Notes under the pieces: generated by a model
Database searches by the model: none
What the model saw: only the letters and a program-made list of their open reading frames with translations
Told to the model about the DNA's origin: nothing
Position numbers and translations under genes: made by a program
Part shown: in pieces, positions 55,950-64,000 of the stretch
Position numbering within the stretch: position 1 is the first letter of the stretch
Layout of the letters: every line of letters begins with the position of its first letter
Assembly: GCF_019890635.1 (NCBI RefSeq)
Contig: NZ_JAIOAB010000036.1
Coordinates: 1-64,000 of the forward strand
Reading direction: 5' to 3'
Source of the DNA: Streptomyces sennicomposti
Lineage (GTDB): Bacteria; Actinomycetota; Actinomycetes; Streptomycetales; Streptomycetaceae
Length of the DNA stretch: 64,000 nucleotides

Positions 55950-56146
55950 GGTGCACGTGCCCCGTCCAGAGGACGCGGCTGCCCCCGTGCACGCGCCCCG
56001 CCCGGTGCACGCGGCCGCCCCCGTGCACACACCCCGCCCGGAGGACGCGGCTGACCCGGTGCACACGCCCCGCTCGGCGGACGCGGCTGACCCGGTGCAC
56101 ACGCCCCGCTCGGCGGACGCGGCTGGCCCAGTGCACGGGCCCGGCC
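55950..56146. repeat. 36-bp tandem repeat array
   Basis: GTGCACACGCCCCGCTCGGC-type units of about 36 bp occur at least five times between 55950 and 56146. Two consecutive units (about 56058-56129) are nearly identical. Earlier units differ by several bases. Confidence 0.85.
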
Positions 56147-56307
56147 CGGCGGACGCGCGCCCGGCCGCCGGTCACGCGCTCGGCCACCGGTCGCGCGCCT
56201 GGCCACCGGCCACCGACCACCAGTCGGGCGCCTGGCCACCCGTCGCGCCCAGCCCCCGCAGTCGCGGCCCGCCGTCCCGGCATGCTCGGGCGGTGGGGCG
56301 TCATGCG

Positions 56308-56339
56308 GAAAGAGGTGGAACGGTTGTTCCACCTCTTTC
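56308..56339 (-). terminator. Terminator of guaA
   Basis: A perfect 14-bp stem (GAAAGAGGTGGAAC with its complement) and a GGTT loop lie 29 bases after the guaA stop. Confidence 0.9.
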
Positions 56340-56367
56340 GCTCACGTGCCTCGGGGGCCCGTGGGGG

Positions 56368-57948
<1,581 letters not shown>

Positions 57949-58106
57949 GGGGTGCCTTCCGGCGGTCGGGCGGGGGGCTGTGTACACCGATTCTAACGGG
58001 GTGGCCACGGGTGACGTCCCGAGCGCCGACGGCCCGCGGTCCAGGGCCGCCGTCCCACCATGCGAACCGGCTTGGACACCGGCCGCCACGGAGGCATACT
58101 GGCCGC

Positions 58107-58181
58107 ATGCTCACGCAGTCCACGACCTTCCTCTTTACCTATGGCACCCGGCCCGCCGGCTGCCATGGTCGTGTTGCTTGA
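58107..58181 (+). CDS. Candidate leader peptide of the chorismate mutase gene
   Basis: A 24-residue open frame, [18 protein letters not shown]..., contains Phe-Leu-Phe-Thr-Tyr clustered at codons 8-12. It ends 20 bases before the strong terminator hairpin at 58201-58237, with the chorismate mutase start 58 bases further on. A weak GGAGG lies 12 bases before the ATG. This is the geometry of a translation-attenuated leader. An alternative pairing of GGCCCG (58150-58155) with CGGGCC (58211-58216) could act as antiterminator. Confidence 0.6.
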   Translation: MLTQSTTFLFTYGTRPAGCHGRVA

Positions 58182-58200
58182 GTCACTGACGAGCGACTTC

Positions 58201-58237
58201 CCAGGCGCCCCGGGCCGACAAGGCCCGGGGCGCCTGG
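58201..58237 (+). terminator. Attenuator-type terminator upstream of chorismate mutase
   Basis: A perfect 16-bp stem (CCAGGCGCCCCGGGCC and its complement) and a GACAA loop are followed by CGTTTCTCC. It sits between the leader peptide and the gene. It is too far from guaA to be its terminator and lies in the wrong orientation relative to it. Confidence 0.8.
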
Positions 58238-58294
58238 CGTTTCTCCCGGTCCTCGCCGATCCGGGGCCCCGCACCCACCCGTGAGGAGCCCCAC

Positions 58295-58678
58295 ATGACC
58301 GCCACCACCACCGCCACCACCGCCACCACCGCTGCCGCCACTCCCACCGCTGCCGCAGCCACCGCCGGCGCCGTCACCACTGCCGGCACCGCCGCCGTCT
58401 CCCCCGCGGACCGCACCGGCGCCCGTACCGACGAGGCCGCGAGCGTGATCTCCGGCGCCCGTGAGCGCATCGACGCGCTCGACGATCGGATCATCGGGCT
58501 GGTCCAGGAACGGATGGCCGTCTCGGCCGTCGTCCAGGAGGCCCGGATCGGCTCCGGCGGTCGGCGCGTGAACCTCGCCCGCGAGATGGAGATCCTCGGC
58601 CGCTACAGGGACGCGCTGGGCAAGCCCGGCACCACCCTGGCGATGACCCTGCTGGAGCTGTGCCGGGGCAAGATCTGA
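58295..58678 (+). CDS. Chorismate mutase (AroQ type)
   Basis: This 127-residue all-helical enzyme rearranges chorismate to prephenate for Phe and Tyr synthesis. The ATG follows GAGGAGCCCC. About 45 N-terminal residues are Thr/Ala repeats of no obvious function. The AroQ helices follow: RERIDALDDRIIGLVQERM supplies the first Arg/Asp pair, VVQEARIGSGG the second positively charged position, and NLAREMEILGRYRDALG the remaining active-site Arg/Glu. The usual Lys position appears as Arg. Its upstream attenuator suggests end-product control. Confidence 0.9.
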   Translation: MTATTTATTATTAAATPTAAAATAGAVTTAGTAAVSPADRTGARTDEAASVISGARERIDALDDRIIGLVQERMAVSAVVQEARIGSGGRRVNLAREMEILGRYRDALGKPGTTLAMTLLELCRGKI

Positions 58679-59233
58679 CGCCCTCGCCCGATCCTCACCC
58701 GTACGGCGCGTGACCGCGGGCCGCCGCGTCTCGTTGCTCCGGATGTCCACGCCAGCCAGGGGGCTCCGCCGAGTCGGGAGCCCCGTATGGCGCCCCGCGG
58801 TGATGAGGCGCACGGATCGTGCCGTGCGCCGTGGGACCTCGCCGCGGGGACAGTGACCGGACGGCAGGGGACAGCAGCCCGGTCACCCAGGTCACGGTCG
58901 GCCCCGGGGACGCCCGGGGCCGACCGTGAACACCGCGTGCGGACGCCACGGCCCGCCGACCCCGCGGGGGCACCCGCCCGCCCCTCAGAAGCAGCCGGCC
59001 CCCCTCACGGGCAGCCGGTCTGCAGGCGCCCGGCCGTGCACCGGATCTCCCCACCCCCCTCACATGTGACACAAACCACATGAGAATTCGGTGAGAACGA
59101 GCACAACCATCCACCCTCGCATCAGGTCACATCACCTGAACCGAGAGCCACACCCGCGGCCCCACCCGCGGAGGCCTCCCTCAGCGCTCGTGCTGCGCCC
59201 AACGCGCCGTACGCCAGACTCTCCGAGGTCTTC
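58679..59233. other. Intergenic region with terminator
   Basis: This 555-base region has no gene. It contains the hairpin at 58893-58928, and near 59050-59110 an AT-richer zone with ACACAAACCACATGAGAATTC that may be the promoter of the sortase-substrate gene. Confidence 0.6.
58893..58928 (+). terminator. Strong hairpin downstream of chorismate mutase
   Basis: CACGGTCGGCCCCGGG and its complement form a perfect 16-bp stem with a 4-base loop. Confidence 0.7.
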
Positions 59234-60280
59234 ATGAAGCTTCGCCGCGCCATGGCCGCCACGGCCGCGACGGCTGTCATAGCACCCCTGGCACTCCTGT
59301 CGGCTCCGGCCGCGTTCGCGTCCGACGACCAGCCCACCTCCTCGGCCACCGCAACCGCCACCGCCACCGAGTCGGCGTCCGACGACACCTCGACGTCCCC
59401 GGCCCCGTCCTCGTCGGAGTCGCAGTCGGAGTCGGCCCCCGAGAGCACCCCCGCCTCGACGCCCCCCGTCTCCAGCAGCGCGAGCACCGGCACGTCGGAG
59501 TCCGCGTCCGCCCCGGCGCCGAGCAGCTCCTCCCCGCAGGCCTCCCAGTCCGCGGAGCCCACCGCCGAGCCGACGCCGTGCACCGACGCCGACGTCGACC
59601 CCGACTCCCAGCTGACGGTCTCGGTCTCCGGTCTGCCCGGGAAGATCGTCGCGGGCAGCGGCTGGCACCCCTTCAAGCTCACCGCCGCCAACCACAGCGA
59701 CCGGGCCCTCGGCCAGGTGCAGTGGCTCGCGCTCGTCGACAACGACTCGCTGAGCGACGACGAGTCGGAGTGGCTGAGCACCTACGCGCAGCTCGAGTAC
59801 CTCAACCCCGAGACCAAGGCCTGGGAGTCCCTCGCCGACGAGATCGGCGACGGGATGTACTTCGGCGAGACCGAGCTGGGCCCGAAGCAGACGGTCGACA
59901 TCCGGATGCGCGTCAACATCACCGCCAAGGCCCCCGCGGGCGACGGCTACACCGTGGGCCTGGGCGGCTACGTCGACCAGGACAAGAACTGCGTCCACAG
60001 CGCGTTCGACTACTACGAGTTCACCGTCCTCAAGCAGGGCACCCCGAACGACGACCCGGGCGACGCCAAGCCGAAGCCCGGTGACGGCGACAAGCCCGCC
60101 GGCGGCAAGGAGCCGCAGGGCGGCGCCAAGGAGATCCCGCCGACCGGCACGCTCGCCGAGACCGGCTCCAGCTCCATGCTGCCCACCATCGGTCTGGTCG
60201 GCGGCGTCGCGGTCGTCGTCGGCGCGGGCGCGCTGTTCACCGTCCGCCGCCGCAAGGCCGGGGCCGGCGCGCAGGCGTAA
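59234..60280 (+). CDS. Sortase-anchored (LAETG) surface protein
   Basis: This 348-residue precursor has a Sec signal (MKLRRAMAATAATAVIAPLALLSAPAAFA). A roughly 85-residue Ser/Thr/Ala/Pro/Glu stalk follows. A beta-rich domain (residues 115-265; SQLTVSVSGLPGKIVAGSGWH ... VGLGGYVDQDKNCVHSAF) has two cysteines. A Pro/Gly/Lys-rich spacer comes next. The C-terminus carries the sorting signal LAETG, then a hydrophobic helix (MLPTIGLVGGVAVVVGAGALF) and RRRK. LAxTG is the class E sortase motif of Streptomyces, also used by chaplins. The function of the beta domain is unknown. Confidence 0.92.
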   Translation: MKLRRAMAATAATAVIAPLALLSAPAAFASDDQPTSSATATATATESASDDTSTSPAPSSSESQSESAPESTPASTPPVSSSASTGTSESASAPAPSSSSPQASQSAEPTAEPTPCTDADVDPDSQLTVSVSGLPGKIVAGSGWHPFKLTAANHSDRALGQVQWLALVDNDSLSDDESEWLSTYAQLEYLNPETKAWESLADEIGDGMYFGETELGPKQTVDIRMRVNITAKAPAGDGYTVGLGGYVDQDKNCVHSAFDYYEFTVLKQGTPNDDPGDAKPKPGDGDKPAGGKEPQGGAKEIPPTGTLAETGSSSMLPTIGLVGGVAVVVGAGALFTVRRRKAGAGAQA

Positions 60281-60334
60281 GCGCCGCGGGCCGTAGGCCA
60301 CGGGGTCCGGCGCCGTACGGCGCCGGGCCCGCCG

Positions 60335-60382
60335 AGACGAGAAGGACCTGCGCCAGGAGGGGGGCGCAGGTCCTTCTCGTCT
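60335..60382. terminator. Terminator between sortase substrate and GMC oxidoreductase genes
   Basis: A perfect 20-bp stem (AGACGAGAAGGACCTGCGCC and complement) with an 8-base loop lies between convergent genes. Confidence 0.85.
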
Positions 60383-60422
60383 TCTCTCCGCGACCTCGGC
60401 GGCACCGCCGCCGATCGCGGCG

Positions 60423-62339
60423 CTACTTCTTCGCCGGCACCGTCGGCATCCCGAGGAACGGCAGCCGCAGCGCGCCGAACGCGTCCGCCGGGACCGCCGG
60501 GTTGCGGGGCTCGACCGGCTTCAGCCGCTCGTACGCCGCGCCCTGCGCCGGACGCGGGTCGGCCTCGCCCTTGTTGGGCCAGTACGACATCGCCCGCTCG
60601 GCCTGCGCGGTGATGGTCAGGGACGGGTTCACCCCGAGGTTCGCCGAGACCGCCGCACCGTCCACCACCGAGATGCCCGGGTGGCCCCACAGCCGGTGGT
60701 ACGGGTCGATGACGCCGGTCTCGGGCGAGTCGCCGATCGGGCAGCCGCCGAGGAAGTGCGCGGTGAGCGGAGTGCCCATCAGCTCCCCCACGTTGGAGCC
60801 GGCGAAGCCGTTGATCTCGGCGGCGAGCGCGGTGGCGCCCTCGGTGGCGGCCCTGATCTGCTTGGGGTTGGGCGAGCCGTGGCCCTGACGGGCGGTCAGC
60901 AGGCCCTTGCCGACGCCGTCCGGCTTCAGGTACGTCGTCAGGGAGTTGTCCAGGGACTGCATCACCAGGCCGATGATCGTGCGCTCCGACCACTTGCGGT
61001 TGGACAGCGAGCGCAGCACGAGCAGCGGATGGCGCGCGGCGTTGCCCAGCCAGGCCGCGACCCTCGACCGCCCCTCCGTGAAGGGGACTTGGAGGATCGA
61101 CAGGCCGCCCATCGAGTTGGAGCCCTTGCCGTAGCGGACCGGCTCGATGTGGGTGTTGTCGTCGGGGTGGATGGAGGAGGTGATGGCGACGCCGCGCGTG
61201 AAGTCGGCCTTCGGCTGCCCGGTGGCCTTGCGGTAGCGGCGGTCGTCGGTCTGCGCGCCCACCAGCGCCTCGGAGTTGGTGCGGGTCAGCTCGCCGAGGC
61301 GGGGCGAGAGGTAGGGCAGCTGCCGGTTCTCCTTCATGCGGTGCAGCAGCGTCTGGGTGCCGTAGGTGCCGGCGGCGAGGACGACCTTGCGGGCGGTGAA
61401 GAGGCGGCCGGCGCCCTTCTTGCGGTTGTCGGTCGGCAGCGTGGCGACCGCGTAGCCGCCGCGCGAGTCGTCGGTGACGGACACGACGGTGGTCATGGGG
61501 TGCACCACCGCGCCCGCCTTCTCGGCGAGGTGGAGGTAGTTCTCGTTCAGCGTGTTCTTCGCGCCGTGCCGGCAGCCCGTCATGCACTCGCCGCACTCGA
61601 TGCAGGCCTTGCGGTCCGGTCCCGCGCCGCCGAAGTAGGGGTCGGCGACGCGCTGTCCCGGCTTGGCCTTCGCGGTGCCGTCGGCGTCCTCGCCGTCGCC
61701 GAAGAAGACGCCGACCGGGGCCATGTGGAAGGTGTCGCCGACGCCCATGCGCTGCGCCGCCGCCTTCAGGTGCACATCGGACGGCGTCATGGTCGGGTTG
61801 AGCCGTACGCCGAGCATCCGCTTGGCCTGGTCGTAGTACGGGGCCAGCTCGTCCTGCCAGTCGGTGATGTGCCGCCACTGCGGGTCCTCGAAGAACGCCT
61901 TGGGCGGTACGTAGAGGGTGTTGGCGTAGTTGAGGGAGCCGCCGCCGACGCCCGCGCCGGCCAGCACCATGACGTTGCCGAGCAGATGGATGCGCTGGAT
62001 GCCGTACATGCCGAGCTTGGGGGCCCACAGGTAGTTCTTCAGGTCCCAGGAGTTCTTCGGCAGGCTCTCGCGGGTGAAGCGGCGGCCGGCCTCCAGGACG
62101 CCGACCCGGTAGCCCTTCTCGGTCAGGCGGAGCGCGGTGACGGAGCCGCCGAACCCGGAGCCCACGACGATCACGTCGTAGTCGTAGTCCCGCTCCTCCC
62201 CGGCCGTGCCGGTCTCCCGCTCCCCGGCCGTCCCGGGCTCCACGGACCCACCGGCCGTCCCGGGCTCCCGCTCGTCCCCGGCCCTGCCGTTCTCCTGCTC
62301 GTCCTCGTCCCGCATCTGGGCAGACTTCTCCTGTGACAC
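60423..62339 (-). CDS. GMC family oxidoreductase with Cys cluster (cholesterol-oxidase-like)
   Basis: This 638-residue flavoprotein has an N-terminal acidic, Gly/Glu-rich stretch of about 50 residues with near-repeats. The dinucleotide-binding motif is YDVIVVGSGFGGSVTALRL. An FAD-associated segment is GNVMVLAGAGVGGGSLNYAN. A ferredoxin-like CIECGECMTGCRHGAKNT (CxxCxxCx3C) follows, unusual in GMC enzymes. The C-terminal GMC region has SVVDGAAVSANLGVNPSLTITAQAERAM with Asn/His-type catalytic residues. It lies 40 bases after the succinic semialdehyde dehydrogenase gene and is probably cotranscribed. The substrate is unknown; sterol or alcohol oxidation is possible. Confidence 0.9.
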   Translation of the reverse strand: MSQEKSAQMRDEDEQENGRAGDEREPGTAGGSVEPGTAGERETGTAGEERDYDYDVIVVGSGFGGSVTALRLTEKGYRVGVLEAGRRFTRESLPKNSWDLKNYLWAPKLGMYGIQRIHLLGNVMVLAGAGVGGGSLNYANTLYVPPKAFFEDPQWRHITDWQDELAPYYDQAKRMLGVRLNPTMTPSDVHLKAAAQRMGVGDTFHMAPVGVFFGDGEDADGTAKAKPGQRVADPYFGGAGPDRKACIECGECMTGCRHGAKNTLNENYLHLAEKAGAVVHPMTTVVSVTDDSRGGYAVATLPTDNRKKGAGRLFTARKVVLAAGTYGTQTLLHRMKENRQLPYLSPRLGELTRTNSEALVGAQTDDRRYRKATGQPKADFTRGVAITSSIHPDDNTHIEPVRYGKGSNSMGGLSILQVPFTEGRSRVAAWLGNAARHPLLVLRSLSNRKWSERTIIGLVMQSLDNSLTTYLKPDGVGKGLLTARQGHGSPNPKQIRAATEGATALAAEINGFAGSNVGELMGTPLTAHFLGGCPIGDSPETGVIDPYHRLWGHPGISVVDGAAVSANLGVNPSLTITAQAERAMSYWPNKGEADPRPAQGAAYERLKPVEPRNPAVPADAFGALRLPFLGMPTVPAKK

Positions 62340-62379
62340 GTGCTCTCCTCGTTGAGAACCGCGGCGCTGGGGCCGGGAT

Positions 62380-63993
62380 CTAGCGGAAGCGGAACGCCTT
62401 CATCACCTTCAGGCTCCGGCTCATGAACGCCGCGTACTTCTCGTCGTCCATGCCGAGCGAGGGGGCCATGGGCAGCAGCCGCTGGTGGGCGATGGTCTGG
62501 GCCTCGGTGTACTTGAGGATGCCCTCGGAGCCGTGCCGGCGGCCGAGGCCGGAGTCCTTCATGCCGCCCATCGGCGCCTGCACGCTGCCGTAGGCGGGCG
62601 CGTAGCCCTCGTTGAGGTTGACGGTGCCGGTGCGCAGCCGGGCGGCGATCTCCCGGCCGCGGCGGGCGTCGCGCGTCCAGACGGACGAGTTCAGGCCGTA
62701 CGGCGTGGCGTTGGCGCGCTCGACGACCTCGTCCTCGTCGCTGAAGCGGTAGAGGGAGACGACCGGGCCGAAGGTCTCCTCCGTGCACACGGACATGGGG
62801 GCCTCGACGCCGTCGAGGATGGTCGGCTCGAAGAAGTACGGGCCGATGTCGGGGCGGGCGACGCCGCCGGCCACCACCGTGGCGCCCTTGGCGACGGCCT
62901 CCTCGACGTGCCGGGTGACGGTCTCCAGCTGGCGTTCGCCGACCAGGGAGCCCATGTCGGCGCCGTAGGCGAGGGAGGTGCCGAGGCGCATCGCCCTGGT
63001 GCGGGCGGCGAAGCGTTCGAGGAAGGCGTCCGCGATCGCCTCGTGGACGTACAGCCGCTCGATGGAGATGCACAGCTGGCCGGCGGAGGAGAAGCAGGCG
63101 CGGACCGCGCCCGCCGCCGCCTTGTCGAGGTCGGCGTCCTCCAGCACCAGCATGGCGTTCTTGCCGCCGAGTTCGAGGGAGACGCCGACGAGCCGGGCGG
63201 CGGCGCCCTGGGCGACCTCGCGGCCGGTGCGGGTGGAGCCGGTGAAGGAGACGTAGTCGGCGTGCTTGACGATCTCCGGGCCGACGACCGGGCCGTCGCC
63301 GATGACGACCTGGAAGACCTCGGCGGGCAGTCCGGCCTCGATGAGCAGGTCGCGGGCCCACAGCGCGGTCAGGCAGGTCTCGGTGTCGGGCTTCATCACC
63401 ACGGCGTTGCCCGCGACGAAGGCGGGCAGCGCGTCGCCGACCGACAGCTCCAGCGGGTAGTTCCAGGGGGCGATCTGGCCGACGACGCCGCGCGGGTGGC
63501 GCAGTTCGGTGACCCTGGTCAGGGTGGGCATCGCGCCGGAGTGCCGCTTGGGCTTCAGGTACGAGGCGGCCCGGCGGCCGTAGTGCCGGGCGGCGATGGC
63601 GACGGCCTGCACCTCCTCGTGGGCGTGCAGGCGGGCCTTGCCGGTCTCCAGCTGGATGAGGTCGAGGACCTCGGCCTGGCGGTCGATGACCAGGTCGTGG
63701 AAGCGGAGCAGGACGGCGGCGCGCTGCCGTACCGGGGTGCGCTCCCAGGCGCCCTGGGCGGCGCGGGCGCGCTCGAAGGCGAGGGCCACGTCCTCGGGTG
63801 TGGACTCGGGCAGGTCGGCGAGCTTGTCACCGGTGAGCGGCGTGTGGTTGGCGGTGCGGCCGGAGCCGATGACGCCCTTGGTGAGCTGGGCGACCAGCTC
63901 GGGGGTCACCACGTCGGCGGCGGTTCGGGCGCCCGCCGGTGCGGGGGCCAGGGGGTTCGTGCCGGTCTTGGCCGGGGCCTGCGCGTCCGTCAT
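62380..63993 (-). CDS. Succinic semialdehyde dehydrogenase (NAD(P)+)
   Basis: This 537-residue aldehyde dehydrogenase has the Rossmann FTGSTRTGREVAQ segment, the catalytic Glu in VSLELGGKNAML and the catalytic Cys in SSAGQLCISIERLYV. Overall similarity is strongest to the actinobacterial SSADH group, which oxidises succinic semialdehyde to succinate and would feed the TCA cycle. The ATG at 63993 is complete and is 7 bases from the window end. The gene is followed by the GMC oxidoreductase. Substrate specificity is family-level, not proven. Confidence 0.93.
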   Translation of the reverse strand: MTDAQAPAKTGTNPLAPAPAGARTAADVVTPELVAQLTKGVIGSGRTANHTPLTGDKLADLPESTPEDVALAFERARAAQGAWERTPVRQRAAVLLRFHDLVIDRQAEVLDLIQLETGKARLHAHEEVQAVAIAARHYGRRAASYLKPKRHSGAMPTLTRVTELRHPRGVVGQIAPWNYPLELSVGDALPAFVAGNAVVMKPDTETCLTALWARDLLIEAGLPAEVFQVVIGDGPVVGPEIVKHADYVSFTGSTRTGREVAQGAAARLVGVSLELGGKNAMLVLEDADLDKAAAGAVRACFSSAGQLCISIERLYVHEAIADAFLERFAARTRAMRLGTSLAYGADMGSLVGERQLETVTRHVEEAVAKGATVVAGGVARPDIGPYFFEPTILDGVEAPMSVCTEETFGPVVSLYRFSDEDEVVERANATPYGLNSSVWTRDARRGREIAARLRTGTVNLNEGYAPAYGSVQAPMGGMKDSGLGRRHGSEGILKYTEAQTIAHQRLLPMAPSLGMDDEKYAAFMSRSLKVMKAFRFR

Positions 63994-64000
63994 GAAGCGC

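Larger units (their letters stand above)
55607..56367. other. Noncoding region with 36-bp repeats and guaA terminator
   Basis: All three frames on both strands stay open over the 36-bp repeats, but none has codon structure. I see no gene. The guaA terminator lies at 56308-56339. Confidence 0.7.

Noticed and set aside
55950-56146. CRISPR array
   Set aside because: The 36-bp units are contiguous without spacers; no cas genes nearby.
58201-58237. Terminator belonging to guaA
   Set aside because: guaA runs left and ends at 56368 with its own perfect hairpin at 56308-56339; this one follows the leader frame on the plus strand.

Overview
The window is chromosomal DNA from a Streptomyces (or a very close relative). 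Base composition is very GC-rich, codon third positions are almost all G or C, starts are often GTG or TTG, and gene order follows the conserved Streptomyces core: mdh, folD, purH/purN, sucC/sucD, pcrA, guaA, chorismate mutase. I see no tRNA, rRNA, CRISPR array, insertion sequence or prophage. The window holds 46 protein genes plus one probable leader peptide. Most intergenic space is short and filled with intrinsic hairpins, operator-like palindromes or tandem repeats.

Layout. 0-5.6 kb: a MocR-type regulator divergent from two AhpD-like carboxymuconolactone decarboxylase paralogues, then a LysR regulator divergent from a 14-TM MFS exporter. 5.7-11.8 kb: malate dehydrogenase, a membrane-anchored HTH/DUF2690 protein, and a folD-DUF3017 operon. 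11.8-16.3 kb: a small membrane protein, an FHA protein translationally coupled to an unusual Ser/Thr kinase with a large insert and an extracellular lytic-transglycosylase-like domain, and a small secreted protein. 16.4-27 kb: a GT-C membrane glycosyltransferase, purN-purH, two membrane proteins, a sigma-factor-like protein with a membrane anchor, and sucC-sucD. 27.6-36.4 kb: five genes of a poorly understood conserved module (MoxR-type AAA ATPase, DUF5682, VWA; divergent SWIM zinc finger and DUF5691). 36.5-48 kb: a B12-binding protein, an alpha/beta hydrolase, an M23 peptidase, the PcrA/UvrD helicase, and two NlpC/P60 hydrolases flanking a TDT-family membrane protein. 48-52 kb: a PspC-containing histidine kinase with its response regulator, divergent from a PspC/LiaF-like membrane protein, suggesting envelope-stress sensing. 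52-64 kb: DoxX, a membrane protein, a class II aldolase, guaA, a chorismate mutase behind an apparent attenuator, an LAETG sortase substrate, and a GMC oxidoreductase with succinic semialdehyde dehydrogenase.

The most striking observation is that the divergent control region of the AAA/DUF5682/VWA and SWIM genes carries two back-to-back copies of the actinobacterial RecA-independent DNA-damage promoter (TTGTCAGTG-N8-TAnnnT, the PafBC type). The helicase gene pcrA has the same promoter. This suggests that the five-gene module is a DNA-damage-inducible system of unknown function. DUF5682 carries the paired GxxH motifs and Glu of the TraB/TIKI hydrolase superfamily, which would give the module a candidate enzyme. 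Other notable points are the kinase-transglycosylase fusion, the aromatic-residue leader peptide plus terminator before chorismate mutase, and a recurring habit of short tandem repeats abutting stop codons.
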